Source: Bifidobacterium hapali (GTDB lineage Bacteria > Actinomycetota > Actinomycetes > Actinomycetales > Bifidobacteriaceae). Taken from it: a stretch of 64,000 nt of DNA. This document shows positions 25,542 to 34,594 of this stretch, piece after piece (position 1 is the stretch's first letter; each line of letters begins with the position of its first letter). A program made the position numbers and the translations under genes. Under the pieces are notes generated by a model. That model saw only the letters and a program-made list of their open reading frames with translations. It ran no database searches and was not told the origin of the DNA. Where the stretch lies: contig NZ_MWWY01000005.1 in assembly GCF_002259755.1 (NCBI RefSeq), positions 1 to 64,000 on the forward strand, written 5' to 3'.

Positions 25542-26744
25542 ATGCGTGAACGCAAGGAAAATAGCGGCAAAACTACTCATCTATGTGCGCCGGAGATCGA
25601 ACGGCCTCTAACCATCGCTCTTGTAATGGACACGATCGGTAACAAGGGCAACGGTACATCCAATTCAGCACTCCAATACGCGCACGAACTCGAACGGCAA
25701 GGACATCATGTGCGGCTTGTTGGCATTGGCGCGCCCGAATATCCGGCTCGTGTGAGCCATGTGCCCCTTGTCTCGTGGGTGGCTGCTAAGCAGCAGATGC
25801 AGTTTGCGGAACCAAGTGAAACCTTGTTCCGCACAGCGTTCCGTGGCGTTGATGTGGTGCATATTTATCTGCCGTTCCGTTTTGGTCGTCACGCGCTTAA
25901 AGCTGCGCGAGCAATGGGTATTCCGGTTACAGCAGGCTTTCATTTACAGCCTGAGAATGTGACCTATTCAGCTGGTCCGCTCAAATACGTTCCAGGTATT
26001 TCAAGCTTTCTATATTGGCTGTTTCGCGTTTGGCTGTATCGCAATGTTGGCCATATTCATGCGCCAACCGAGATGATTGCCGGCCAGTTGCGTGCGCACG
26101 GTTACAAGGCCAAATTACATGTGATTTCAAATGGATACACGGCGCGGTTCACATCGAAGAGGCAGCGCGTGGCTGGTGAGAGTACGCCTGTGCCGTTCCG
26201 TATTGTTGCATCTGGCAGACTTACGCATGAAAAAGACCATATTACGTTGATTAAAGCGATTGCTCGCTGTCGTCACGCGAAAGATATTGAGCTCACGATT
26301 TGCGGGACGGGGCCATTGCAGCGGTATTTGCGATTCCGCGCGCATCGGTTGCTGCATCGGCCGGCATCCATTGGATTCCATCGTAATGCTGACATGCCAG
26401 CATTGCTGCGCTCGTGCGATCTGTTTGTGCATCCGTCAATTGTTGATATTGAGTCGTTAAGTGTGATTGAAGGCATGGCTTCTGGTCTGGTGCCAGTGAT
26501 TGCTTCGTCTGAGTTGAGCGCGGCCGGCCAGTTTGCGCTGCTTGACGAGTCACTGTTCCCGGTGCGTGATGTGGCTGCATTGGCACAGCGTATTGATTGG
26601 TGGATTGACCATCCGCAGGAGTTAGCTGTGTGGGGTGAGCGATATGCCAAGCATACGAAAGAGCATTATTCAGTTGAAGCGTCTGTTGCAAAGTTCGTGG
26701 ATATGGAACGTGAAGCGATTGCGGATACAAACCGTTTCGCGTAA
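25542..26744 (+). CDS. GT4-family glycosyltransferase
   Basis: A 400-residue GT-B glycosyltransferase. The N-terminal domain starts TIALVMDTIGNKGNGTSNSA, and the C-terminal nucleotide-sugar domain includes IVASGRLTHEKDHITLIKAI, LTICGTGPLQRYL, SIGFHRNADMPALLRSCDLF and PSIVDIESLSVIEGMASG. In the last, the usual E-x7-E pair reads D-x7-E. One or two amphipathic stretches near residue 145-175 (GISSFLYWLFRVWLYRNVGH) could touch the membrane, as in glycolipid synthases. Acceptor is unknown; glycolipid or surface polysaccharide synthesis is plausible. No clear ribosome binding site precedes the ATG, and the gene stands alone. Confidence 0.82.
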   Translation: MRERKENSGKTTHLCAPEIERPLTIALVMDTIGNKGNGTSNSALQYAHELERQGHHVRLVGIGAPEYPARVSHVPLVSWVAAKQQMQFAEPSETLFRTAFRGVDVVHIYLPFRFGRHALKAARAMGIPVTAGFHLQPENVTYSAGPLKYVPGISSFLYWLFRVWLYRNVGHIHAPTEMIAGQLRAHGYKAKLHVISNGYTARFTSKRQRVAGESTPVPFRIVASGRLTHEKDHITLIKAIARCRHAKDIELTICGTGPLQRYLRFRAHRLLHRPASIGFHRNADMPALLRSCDLFVHPSIVDIESLSVIEGMASGLVPVIASSELSAAGQFALLDESLFPVRDVAALAQRIDWWIDHPQELAVWGERYAKHTKEHYSVEASVAKFVDMEREAIADTNRFA

Positions 26745-26777
26745 ATGTTGCTGTGTTTTGTAAAAGCGACGCCCTGT

Positions 26778-26971
26778 CTTCTCCAATCTGAGAGGCAGTT
26801 ATCCGACGCTGCAGGGGTCTTTCTTCAATCTGAGAGGCAGCATATATTCTTATATGAACCATATTCTGCCCCAAATGTGGGTGTGGAATGAGTTTCAAGT
26901 GAGACTGACTGCCTCTCAGATTGAAGAAAGACCCTTACAGAACGAAAAAACTGCCTCTCAGATTGAAGAAG
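26778..26971. repeat. nested four-unit inverted repeat, glycosyltransferase / threonine aldolase
   Basis: A 21-base unit, CTTCTTCAATCTGAGAGGCA plus G, is present at 26778-26798 (one mismatch) and 26820-26840 (first base differs), and inverted at 26909-26929 and 26951-26971. The inner pair extends to a perfect 26-bp match (26815-26840 with 26909-26934) around a 68-base spacer. The genes are convergent, so it may also terminate transcription. Confidence 0.8.
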
Positions 26972-26987
26972 TCGCAGCGATTCGTTT

Positions 26988-28025
26988 TTACAACAGTGCA
27001 ATCAGCTCCTCAACCTGCTCGTCCGTAGTGGACCAGCTCGTGCAAATACGCATCACCGTGTGCGTTTCGTCAGCTTGTTCCATAAACCCAAGACGCACGT
27101 GCTGCTCCAGTCGCGTGCGTGTCGGCTCGTCGACAGTAATAAAGATCTGATTCGTAGGTGCGTCGAATGTGAGCGTATAGCCTTTGCTGCGCAGTACGTC
27201 GCGGATACGATCGGCGGCGACGTTCGCATGCTGTGCAATACGGCAATACAGATCGTCAGTGAACAGCGTGTCAAACTGCAATCCAAGCAGCCAACCTTTA
27301 GCCAGTAACGCGCCATGCTGCTTAATAAGCGTGAGGAAATGCTTCGGTGTATTGCTGAACTGTCCGTGATGAGTGAACACGACTGCCTCGCCAAACAGTG
27401 CGCCCACCTTGGTGCCGCCGATGTAAAACACGTCGGCAATATGGGCGAGATCAGCGAGCGTGACATCGTTACCGGTGGCTGTAAGCGCGTAACCGAGACG
27501 TGCACCATCGACAAACAACGGCATGTCATACTTGTGCGCGATCTCGGCGATGCGTTCGAGTTCAGCCTTGGTATACAATGTGCCGTATTCGGTGGCTTGT
27601 GAAATGTAGACGGAGCCGGGGAAGACCATGTGCTCGTAGTTACCATCCGCATAGAAGGTTGCGCAGTAAGCGTCGAGTTCGTCAGCGTCGATTTTGCCGT
27701 TGTGCTGGGGGAGTGTCAAGACCTTGTGTCCGGTCGCTTCGATCGCGCCAGCTTCATGCACGTTGACGTGGCCACTGGCAGCTGCGACAACGCCGGCGTA
27801 CTGCGGTGTAATGGAGTCGATGACTGTTTGATTAGTTTGCGTACCTCCGACGAGGAACCATACGTCCGCTTGTGGAGCATCGCATGCTTTACGGATTTTT
27901 GCTTTGGCTTGTTCACAGATCTGGTCGGATCCGTAGCCGGGAAACTGTGTGGTGTTTGTTTGTGCGAGGCGCGCAATGATTTCGGGGGTTGCGCCGCAGG
28001 AATAGTCGTTTTCGAAGGACAGCAT
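26988..28025 (-). CDS. ltaE: low-specificity L-threonine aldolase
   Basis: PLP enzyme of fold type I splitting L-threonine or L-allo-threonine to glycine and acetaldehyde. The 345-residue product begins MLSFENDYSCGATPEIIARL and shows FLVGGTQTNQT, ASGHVNVHEAGAIEATGHKV, FVDGARLGYAL (PLP-binding Asp173) and YIGGTKVGALFGEAVVF with the Schiff-base lysine K206. The closest family resemblance is to the GLY1-like aldolase/beta-eliminating lyase group; serine hydroxymethyl-related specificity is excluded by size and motifs. AAGGAGA precedes the start. The gene lies downstream of the palindrome array and tRNA-His on the same strand. Confidence 0.9.
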   Translation of the reverse strand: MLSFENDYSCGATPEIIARLAQTNTTQFPGYGSDQICEQAKAKIRKACDAPQADVWFLVGGTQTNQTVIDSITPQYAGVVAAASGHVNVHEAGAIEATGHKVLTLPQHNGKIDADELDAYCATFYADGNYEHMVFPGSVYISQATEYGTLYTKAELERIAEIAHKYDMPLFVDGARLGYALTATGNDVTLADLAHIADVFYIGGTKVGALFGEAVVFTHHGQFSNTPKHFLTLIKQHGALLAKGWLLGLQFDTLFTDDLYCRIAQHANVAADRIRDVLRSKGYTLTFDAPTNQIFITVDEPTRTRLEQHVRLGFMEQADETHTVMRICTSWSTTDEQVEELIALL

Positions 28026-28205
28026 GTTGTCTCCTTGGGATGGACTGTGTATGGAATCTGACAGTTATCGATATCACAGGAGAGTTTACCGCGTGATGCG
28101 GCAGGGTTGTCTGAGTTTGACTGTTACTGAGCGCACAGTCACGCAAACGGCTGCAGCTGCAGCATACTTTGTGCTCAGTAGCTTACCTACTAGCGTCCAA
28201 GTATG

Positions 28206-28507
28206 GAGTGGCGGAAAAGGCTCACTGAGGGTACTGGTAGTGAGCGTTTTCCGCCACGCATCAGTACGAGTGGCGGTTTTCTCTCACTGAATGAGACTCA
28301 GCGAGCGTTTTCTGCCACGGCCTAGTCTGCGTGGCGGTTTTTGCTCACTGAGGGTACTGGTAGTGAGCGTTTTCTGCCACGCACCGGTATGAGTGGCGGA
28401 AATGGCTCGCTGAATGGGGGCTTAGCGAGTGAAAACCGCCACGCACCGGTATGAGTGGCGGAAAATGCTCGCTGAGGTCACCGTCAGTGAGCGTTTTCTG
28501 CCACGCA
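28206..28507. repeat. tandem array of five imperfect 62-bp palindromes
   Basis: Copies start near 28206, 28268, 28329, 28391 and 28453 (period 61-62). Each has an outer stem GTGGC/GCCAC kept in all five, an inner stem of CTC(A/G)CT with AG(T/C)GAG, and a variable 6-12 base loop. One inner pair is A-T in copies 1 and 3, G-C in copy 4, G-T in copy 5 and mismatched in copy 2. Copies are separated by short linkers, CACCGGTAT in two cases. The array fills the gap between tRNA-His and ltaE; the solitary hairpin at 25436 is related. Confidence 0.85.
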
Positions 28508-28534
28508 GATTTAAGGGCTAGAGGGAGAAACGAA

Positions 28535-28560
28535 AAAGCCTCCCCACGTGGGGAGGCTTT
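28535..28560 (-). terminator. Rho-independent terminator of tRNA-His
   Basis: An 11-bp stem (28535-28545 with 28550-28560), CCTCCCC ACGT GGGGAGG at its core, is followed on the minus strand by a T-run. It starts three bases past the tRNA end. Confidence 0.9.
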
Positions 28561-28562
28561 GG

Positions 28563-28638
28563 TGGGGTGGATAACGCGGCTCGAACGCGCGACCTTCTGA
28601 ACCACAATCAGATGCTCTACCAACTGAGCTATATCCAC
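28563..28638 (-). tRNA. tRNA-His(GTG)
   Basis: Minus strand: acceptor GTGGATA (28638-28632) pairs with TATCCAC (28573-28567). The D arm is GCTC/GAGC around AGTTGGTA. The anticodon loop TTGTGGT, closed by CTGA/TCAG, gives anticodon GTG. The T arm has the standard GTTCGAG. Discriminator C73 (28566) and CCA (28565-28563) are encoded, and the base before the 5' end (28639) is G, matching the extra G-1 diagnostic for tRNA-His. Confidence 0.97.
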
Positions 28639-28893
28639 CATGTGGCCGTTTCCAGCGGACTGGATCCAGACAACAGATGGATACTATACAGGAAATAGCA
28701 GAACTTTCCACTTCGGCGTGTCGCGACGATGTGTAGATGACTCATGTACAGCTGGAAGCTGCATATCTGCATAGCTGTGCGCTATATGCGTAAGTAAACC
28801 GCGTGCTGCATATTCTGCGCGAGCTGTGTGTTGTATATGTGCTGCGTGTTCTGCGTCCTCAGCACGCCACCTCTGGCATTACACTGATCAGTT

Positions 28894-29532
28894 ATGTCAA
28901 CAGTTCCATCATCTTCCAAGCGTGTGCGCAAAACTCCTGAGGAGCGCCGCCGTGAGATTCTCGATGCTGCGGTTCGACTGATCTCTGAGCGCGGGTATAA
29001 CGGCATTTCTATTCAGGATGTGGCGGATGAGGTTGGTGTCACGAAACAGGGTGTGCTGCGTTACATCGGCAGTAAAGACAATCTGTTGGCGATGGTGTAT
29101 CGGGACAATTACAGCGTAACGGGCAACGTTGAAGATTTCCTCCATTCGAGATTGCCTGGTTCGTCGCCGAATGATCTGCGGTTCCCGGCATATTTGCGTT
29201 TTCTTGTGCGATTTAATTCGCGACGACGTGAGCTGGTGCAGTTGTTTTCGATGTTGCAGGTTGAGTCGTTTAATCCTGAGCATCCGTTGCATGATGAGTT
29301 TGCGTCGCGTGCTGAAAATATTTGGCGTTATTATTCTTCGTTTGATTGGCGTATTCCGTCCGAGTATGTTGCGTGGGATGATCGCATGCGTCCGGTAGTG
29401 CGTCGTGCGATGGAGGTGATGGATGGTGTGCAGCTGAGGTGGTTGCGCGAGCCATCTATTGATCTCAATGAGGAGTGGGCTGATCTTGAGGAGTTACTGT
29501 TTCCGTCTCCGTTGTGGGATGACTATCGCTGA
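28894..29532 (+). CDS. TetR-family transcriptional regulator
   Basis: A 212-residue regulator with an N-terminal TetR domain: TPEERRREILDAAVRLISER (residues 14-33), then GISIQDVADEVGVTKQGVLRYIGSKDNL carrying the helix-turn-helix. The C-terminal ligand domain is of the type seen beside glycosidase genes in bifidobacteria (FNSRRRELVQLFSMLQVES, SFDWRIPSEY). It lies upstream of and in line with two GH3 genes, and a TACC-GAAT-GGTA palindrome between them is a candidate operator, so it probably responds to a beta-glucoside or related sugar. No strong ribosome binding site is visible before the ATG. Confidence 0.88.
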   Translation: MSTVPSSSKRVRKTPEERRREILDAAVRLISERGYNGISIQDVADEVGVTKQGVLRYIGSKDNLLAMVYRDNYSVTGNVEDFLHSRLPGSSPNDLRFPAYLRFLVRFNSRRRELVQLFSMLQVESFNPEHPLHDEFASRAENIWRYYSSFDWRIPSEYVAWDDRMRPVVRRAMEVMDGVQLRWLREPSIDLNEEWADLEELLFPSPLWDDYR

Positions 29533-29625
29533 TTGGTTGCGCAGATAGTGCTGATACAACTGTGTTGTGATGCTGCCGTGATGGCGGTATTGCGGTGGCG
29601 TGTCGTTGCTGCACCGATGCTAAAC

Positions 29626-29637
29626 TACCGAATGGTA
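29626..29637. promoter_or_regulatory. candidate TetR operator upstream of the first GH3 gene
   Basis: TACCGAATGGTA is an inverted repeat (TACC/GGTA, 4-base centre) about 48 bases before the GH3 start. Short and seen once, so tentative. Confidence 0.4.
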
Positions 29638-29684
29638 ACTAAGTAATTCATTGTTCGTCTTCATTGAAGAAAGCGAGCTCAGTT

Positions 29685-32030
29685 ATGAGTGATACCCCTG
29701 CGATTCCTCCGTACCGCAATACTGACCTCACTGACGCTGAGCGCATCACTGATCTCATTCATCGCATGACCCTCGAAGAAAAAGTCGGCCAGATGATGCA
29801 GCTCGACGCGCGCAGTGGCGATCTGGAAGATCTAATCGTTAACAAGCATGTCGGCTCTATTTTGCATACGAGTCCAGCAGACCTGCCGCGTGCAGTCGAT
29901 CTCGTCAACACGAAAACCCGTCTCGGCATCCCGCTGGTGATTGGCGACGACTGCATTCACGGATACTCATTCTGGCCGGGCGCGACCATCTTCCCCGAGC
30001 AGCTCGGCATGGCCGTCAGTTGGGACCCGGATAAGATCGAAGCGGTAGGCCGTGCCACTGCAGAAGAGGTATCTTGCACTGGTGTGCATTGGACATTCTC
30101 GCCGGTGCTGTGCATCGGCCGCGATACCCGCTGGGGTCGCGTAGGAGAGACGTTTGGCGAAGACCCCTACCTTATCGGTGAACTCGCTTCGGCAATCGTG
30201 CGCGGCTACCAAGGTGGTGCGAAAGTTGGAGAACCGTTGCCGAAGAATGCTATTCTCGCATGTGCCAAGCATTTCGCCGGATACTCCGAAACGCAAGGTG
30301 GCCGTGATGCGTCTGAAGCTGACTTGAGCCATCGCAAACTCGAATCATGGTTCCTGCCTCCGTTCGAACGCGTTGCAAAAGAAGGCTGCGGCACGTTCAT
30401 GCTCGGCTACGAGTCTATTGACGGCGTACCGGTCACGTTCAACAAGTGGCTGTTGTCTGATAAGCTACGCGGCGACTGGGGCTATTGCGGCATGCTGATT
30501 ACCGACTGGGATAACGTCGGCCGATCAGTGTGGGAACAGCATGTCAAGCCGGATTATGTGCACGCTGCAGCTGACGCGGTAAAGGCCGGCAATGATCTGA
30601 TTATGACCACGCCGCAATTCTACGATGGTGCGATTGAAGCTGTTCGTTCCGGTTTGCTTGACGAATCGCTGATTGACGCTGCAGTCGAGCGGATTTTGGC
30701 AGTCAAGTTCCGTCTTGGTTTGTTTGAAGATCCGAGGCTTCCTGACGAAGCGCGTATCGCCTCGGTGATCGGCTCCGAGAAACATCAGCAGCTGAATCTT
30801 GAGTTGGCACGCGAATCGGTCGTACTGCTACGCAACGACGGTGCGTTGCCGTTCGCAGCTGAAACTGCGAATCGTATTGCGGTTGTCGGACCGCTTGCCG
30901 ACGATGCGCAAACTCAACTTGGTGATTGGGCTGGAAGTTCTGGCCAAGTCAACTGGATGCCTGACGGTCATCCACGTAACATGATCACCACAGTACTCGA
31001 CGGTATTCGTGAACTTGCTGGCGATTCCTGTGATGTTGTGTACTCGCGTGGTGCGAATGTTGTCGATTTGGTCGATGACCCAGCTGGCAAGTTCTTCCCC
31101 GACGGTCAACCACGTCCGAAAGTCGCAGTGAACGCGGCTGTTGATCAGACTCTGATTGATGAAGCAGTAGCAAATGCGCGCGAATCTGACCTGGTCGTCG
31201 CGGTCGTTGGCGACGTGGTTCAGCTCATCGGCGAAAGCTGTTCGACAGCAACACTCGACCTGCTCGGCGGACAGAATGCGATGCTTGACGCGCTTGCGGA
31301 AGTCTCTCGTGAGACTGGCAAGCCAATGGTCACAGTACTGATCAGTTCCAAGCCGCAGATTCTGCCAGCGTCTATCGTCGGTGCAAATGATGTATTCGCG
31401 AAACGCTGCAACAATCCAACCGTTGGCACAGGTTCGATTTTGTGGGCGCCGAGCCCGGGTATGCAAGGTGGGCGTGCGATCGCCGAAATTATTCTCGGCC
31501 ACGTCAATCCGTCTGGCAGATTGCCGATCACGTTCCCGCGTCACGCTGGACAGTTGCCGGTTTACTACAACCAGATTCGCGGTCAGCACGGTAATCGTTA
31601 CGCTGATCTTACACAAGATCCTGCATTCGCATTCGGTGAAGGCGAAGGATATACGACGTTCGCGTATGGTGAGCCGACGATTGCTGGCGGCGCATCGCGC
31701 GGCGACGGTACATTTGCGACCAACGACACTGTGCACGCTGAAATTACGGTCACGAATACTGCAGATCGAACAGGTACTGAGGTTGTACAAGTGTATATCA
31801 ACGATGTTGTGACGTCGTATAGCTGGACTGACCGTGAACTTAAGGCGTTCCATCGTGTGACGTTAGCGCCGGGGGAGTGCGCAACAGTTAAGTTCGACAT
31901 TCCGGTTGCTGATTGCACGATCGTTGACCCGGATGCCAAGCGCATCGTCGAACCCGGTGAGTTTGAACTCCTTATCGGCCATTCGTCGCGCCGCGAGGAT
32001 CTACAATCGGTCATATTTATTGTTGCGTAA
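29685..32030 (+). CDS. glycoside hydrolase family 3, beta-glucosidase/xylosidase type
   Basis: A cytosolic 781-residue enzyme without signal peptide. The N-terminal barrel begins ERITDLIHRMTLEEKVGQMM and includes FSPVLCIGRDTRWGRVGETF, KHFAGYSETQGGRD and LITDWDNVG with the probable nucleophile D274. The alpha/beta sandwich (LARESVVLLRNDGALPF, VAVVGDVVQLIGE) and a fibronectin-III-like domain (ITVTNTADRTGTEVVQVYIN) follow. It would cleave terminal beta-linked glucose or xylose from imported oligosaccharides. ATG 29685 is preferred to the upstream TTG at 29664, which would sit inside the AAG-rich ribosome binding region. A second, divergent GH3 follows 78 bases downstream. Confidence 0.93.
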   Translation: MSDTPAIPPYRNTDLTDAERITDLIHRMTLEEKVGQMMQLDARSGDLEDLIVNKHVGSILHTSPADLPRAVDLVNTKTRLGIPLVIGDDCIHGYSFWPGATIFPEQLGMAVSWDPDKIEAVGRATAEEVSCTGVHWTFSPVLCIGRDTRWGRVGETFGEDPYLIGELASAIVRGYQGGAKVGEPLPKNAILACAKHFAGYSETQGGRDASEADLSHRKLESWFLPPFERVAKEGCGTFMLGYESIDGVPVTFNKWLLSDKLRGDWGYCGMLITDWDNVGRSVWEQHVKPDYVHAAADAVKAGNDLIMTTPQFYDGAIEAVRSGLLDESLIDAAVERILAVKFRLGLFEDPRLPDEARIASVIGSEKHQQLNLELARESVVLLRNDGALPFAAETANRIAVVGPLADDAQTQLGDWAGSSGQVNWMPDGHPRNMITTVLDGIRELAGDSCDVVYSRGANVVDLVDDPAGKFFPDGQPRPKVAVNAAVDQTLIDEAVANARESDLVVAVVGDVVQLIGESCSTATLDLLGGQNAMLDALAEVSRETGKPMVTVLISSKPQILPASIVGANDVFAKRCNNPTVGTGSILWAPSPGMQGGRAIAEIILGHVNPSGRLPITFPRHAGQLPVYYNQIRGQHGNRYADLTQDPAFAFGEGEGYTTFAYGEPTIAGGASRGDGTFATNDTVHAEITVTNTADRTGTEVVQVYINDVVTSYSWTDRELKAFHRVTLAPGECATVKFDIPVADCTIVDPDAKRIVEPGEFELLIGHSSRREDLQSVIFIVA

Positions 32031-32108
32031 TGTCGGCACTTGCTGGCCGCTAATATTAAGTAATGATGATGAGCAATATCGTCAACATGGAGACAATGAG
32101 GTTGTGAT

Positions 32109-34358
32109 ATGAGTGAACACGTGTATCCGTCTGTGCATGATCTGACGCTTGAAGAAAAAGCGTCGCTAACCTCTGGCGCTGACGCATGGCATTTGCAAGG
32201 CATTGAGGCTAAAGGTATTCCGGGTTACATGATTACCGATGGTCCGCATGGACTGCGTAAGGGTATTCCAGCAGGTGATGGACAAACTGATCTTGATGCA
32301 TCGGTACCGGCAACATGCTTCCCGCCAGCTGCAGGACTCGCCAGCTCATGGAATCCTGATCTCATCCGCGAGGTCGGCGAAGCGATGGGTGAGGAATGCG
32401 TGCAAGAAAAAGTTGCCGTTATTTTGGGTCCCGGTGTGAATATCAAACGCAATCCGCTTGGTGGCCGGTGCTTTGAATACTGGTCAGAAGACCCATATCT
32501 GGCGGGGCATGAGGCAGTCGGTATTGTTGAAGGAGTGCAATCCAAAGGCATAGGCACTTCGCTCAAGCATTTTGCGGCTAATAATCAGGAAACTGATCGA
32601 CTGCGCATTTCGGCGCGCATCAGCCAGCGCGCATTGCGCGAAATCTATCTGCCAGCATTTGAACATATCGTCAAAACTGCGCAACCGTGGACGGTGATGT
32701 GCGCATACAACCGAATCAACGGCGTACATTGCGCACAAAACCGGTGGTTACTGACCGACGTATTGCGCAACGAATGGGGTTTCAAGGGCATCGTCATGTC
32801 TGACTGGGGTGCCGATCACAATCGCGTCGCCTCACTCAATGCCGGTCTCAACCTTGAAATGCCGCCAAGTGGCACCGATTCGCAGATCGTCGAAGCTGCG
32901 CAAGACGGACGCATCTCCTCTGCGCAACTTGACAATATGGCGCAAGGTATGATCGATCTCGTTGACAAGACACGCGCCGCAATGAACGTCAACGATTATC
33001 AGTATGACGTAGATGCGCATCACGAGACTGCACGTCGCGCGGCCGTCGAATCAATCGTTTTGCTCAAAAACGATGATGCAATCTTGCCTGTCAGCAAAGC
33101 TGCGCATGTTGCGGTAATCGGCGAGTTTGCACGCACTCCGCGTTATCAAGGCGGTGGCTCTTCGCATATTACGCCCACTCGAACCACATCGTTCCTCGAT
33201 GCGCTTACGGCTCGCGGTGTGAACGCCACGTTTGCGCCGGGCTTCACGCTTGATCTCGCACCTGCCGACCCAGCCCTCGAATCGGATGCGGTCGATGCGG
33301 CTAAAAGCGCTGAGGTGGCGATTTTGTTCCTTGGTCTTCCTGATGCGGCTGAATCCGAGGGTTTTGACCGCACGGATATTGATCTGCCGGCTAAGCAACT
33401 TGAGCTGCTTGACCGGGTAGCGGCAGTGAACGACCATGTGGTTGTCGTACTGTCTAACGGTTCTGTGGTTGCTGTCTCGCCGTGGGCTTCACGAGCTCAA
33501 GGCATTCTCGAATCGTGGCTGCTTGGTCAGGCTGGTGGCGCGGCGCTCGCTGACGTGATCTTCGGTGATGAGAATCCGTCTGGCAAACTGGCACAGACTA
33601 TTCCGCTCGATATTCACGATGACCCGAGTACGCTTAACTGGCCTGGTGAAGAAGGTCATGTTGACTATGGTGAAGGCGTGTTTGTTGGCTACCGTTATTA
33701 CGACACGTTTGACAAGGCTGTTGCGTATCCGTTTGGCTACGGACTGAGCTATACGACGTTCTCCATTGGCGACGTGGCAGTTGAGAAGAGTGGGGCTAAC
33801 TCGGCTGTGGTGACCGCGACGGTTACGAATACTGGTTCGATGGCTGGAGCACAAACTGTGCAGGTGTATGTTGCGCCTAGCGCGTGCGATGTGGCTCGAC
33901 CTCGTCACGAGCTTAAAGGCTTTGTGAAAGTGCAACTTGAGGCCGGTGAATCGAAACGTGTGACGATTGAACTGGACGAGCGTGCGTTCGCGTATTGGTC
34001 GGAACAGTTTAATGATTGGCATGTGGAAGCTGGAACATACACGATCGAAGTGGGCTCTAGTTCGCGCGATATTGCTGCGTCAGTGCCTGTTGCACTGGAT
34101 GGTGATGGCAAATCGATGCCGCTTAACGAGTGGTCGACGTTTGCGCAGTGGTCATCTGATCCAGTTGGTTCGCAAGTTGTCGCGATGCTTGAAGAGGCGG
34201 GGGAGCGTGGCGAGATGCCGAAGTTGCCAGATAATCCGTCAATGAGAATGTTCCTTGAACCAGCTCCGATTAATTCCATAACGGTGGTTTCAACGGATGG
34301 TTTGTCTATTACTGAATTCATGTTGCGCGAGTATGCGCGATTGATAAAGCAGCAGTAG
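32109..34358 (+). CDS. glycoside hydrolase family 3 beta-glucosidase
   Basis: A cytosolic 749-residue GH3 enzyme of the beta-glucosidase subgroup, distinct from the preceding one. It shows ITDGPHGLRKG, LGPGVNIKRNPLGGRCFEYW, SEDPYLAGHEAVGIVEGVQS, SLKHFAANNQETDR, CAYNRINGVHCAQNRWLLTD and IVMSDWGADHNR with nucleophile D232. The second domain has the acid/base-type segment ESEGFDRTDIDLP, and the fibronectin-like domain includes GYGLSYTTFSI. No PA14 insertion is seen. The order TetR-GH3-GH3 suggests joint control and complementary linkage or chain-length specificity. Confidence 0.94.
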   Translation: MSEHVYPSVHDLTLEEKASLTSGADAWHLQGIEAKGIPGYMITDGPHGLRKGIPAGDGQTDLDASVPATCFPPAAGLASSWNPDLIREVGEAMGEECVQEKVAVILGPGVNIKRNPLGGRCFEYWSEDPYLAGHEAVGIVEGVQSKGIGTSLKHFAANNQETDRLRISARISQRALREIYLPAFEHIVKTAQPWTVMCAYNRINGVHCAQNRWLLTDVLRNEWGFKGIVMSDWGADHNRVASLNAGLNLEMPPSGTDSQIVEAAQDGRISSAQLDNMAQGMIDLVDKTRAAMNVNDYQYDVDAHHETARRAAVESIVLLKNDDAILPVSKAAHVAVIGEFARTPRYQGGGSSHITPTRTTSFLDALTARGVNATFAPGFTLDLAPADPALESDAVDAAKSAEVAILFLGLPDAAESEGFDRTDIDLPAKQLELLDRVAAVNDHVVVVLSNGSVVAVSPWASRAQGILESWLLGQAGGAALADVIFGDENPSGKLAQTIPLDIHDDPSTLNWPGEEGHVDYGEGVFVGYRYYDTFDKAVAYPFGYGLSYTTFSIGDVAVEKSGANSAVVTATVTNTGSMAGAQTVQVYVAPSACDVARPRHELKGFVKVQLEAGESKRVTIELDERAFAYWSEQFNDWHVEAGTYTIEVGSSSRDIAASVPVALDGDGKSMPLNEWSTFAQWSSDPVGSQVVAMLEEAGERGEMPKLPDNPSMRMFLEPAPINSITVVSTDGLSITEFMLREYARLIKQQ

Positions 34359-34476
34359 TTGATAGGCGTATTTCGATGCTGACATAACCTGACATCATGA
34401 GCATATGAGACTGTTGAGATCGTTTGATTTCAACAGTCTCATCTCATGTTTGGGTAGTGTAATGACACGCCGATTG

Positions 34477-34554
34477 TTGTATATGCAATTGTTGTATATA
34501 GGGATGATTATCATGATTTCACGCATATGGTTGTATATGCAACTGTTGCATATA
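34477..34554. promoter_or_regulatory. two 24-bp direct repeats, candidate MarR operators
   Basis: The same 24-base block, TTGTATATGCAA-(T/C)TGTTG(T/C)ATATA, occurs at 34477-34500 and 34531-34554. Each contains paired TTGTATATGCAA and TTG(T/C)ATATA half-elements. Their position just before the MarR gene fits autoregulation of the MarR-ABC operon. Confidence 0.75.
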
Positions 34555-34594
34555 AGACTGTTGTATGGCAAACAATAGTCGTGACGGGAGGAAT

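Noticed and set aside
26854-27150. 98-codon open frame over the repeat and the ltaE end
   Set aside because: It runs through the repeat cluster and antisense to ltaE, with no ribosome binding site.
28206-28507. Possible CRISPR array
   Set aside because: Units are whole palindromes of about 62 bp with short, partly repeated linkers; there are no unique spacers of constant size and no cas genes nearby.
30828-31853. 341-codon open frame on the minus strand
   Set aside because: Antisense of the first GH3 gene; composition is typical of a shadow.
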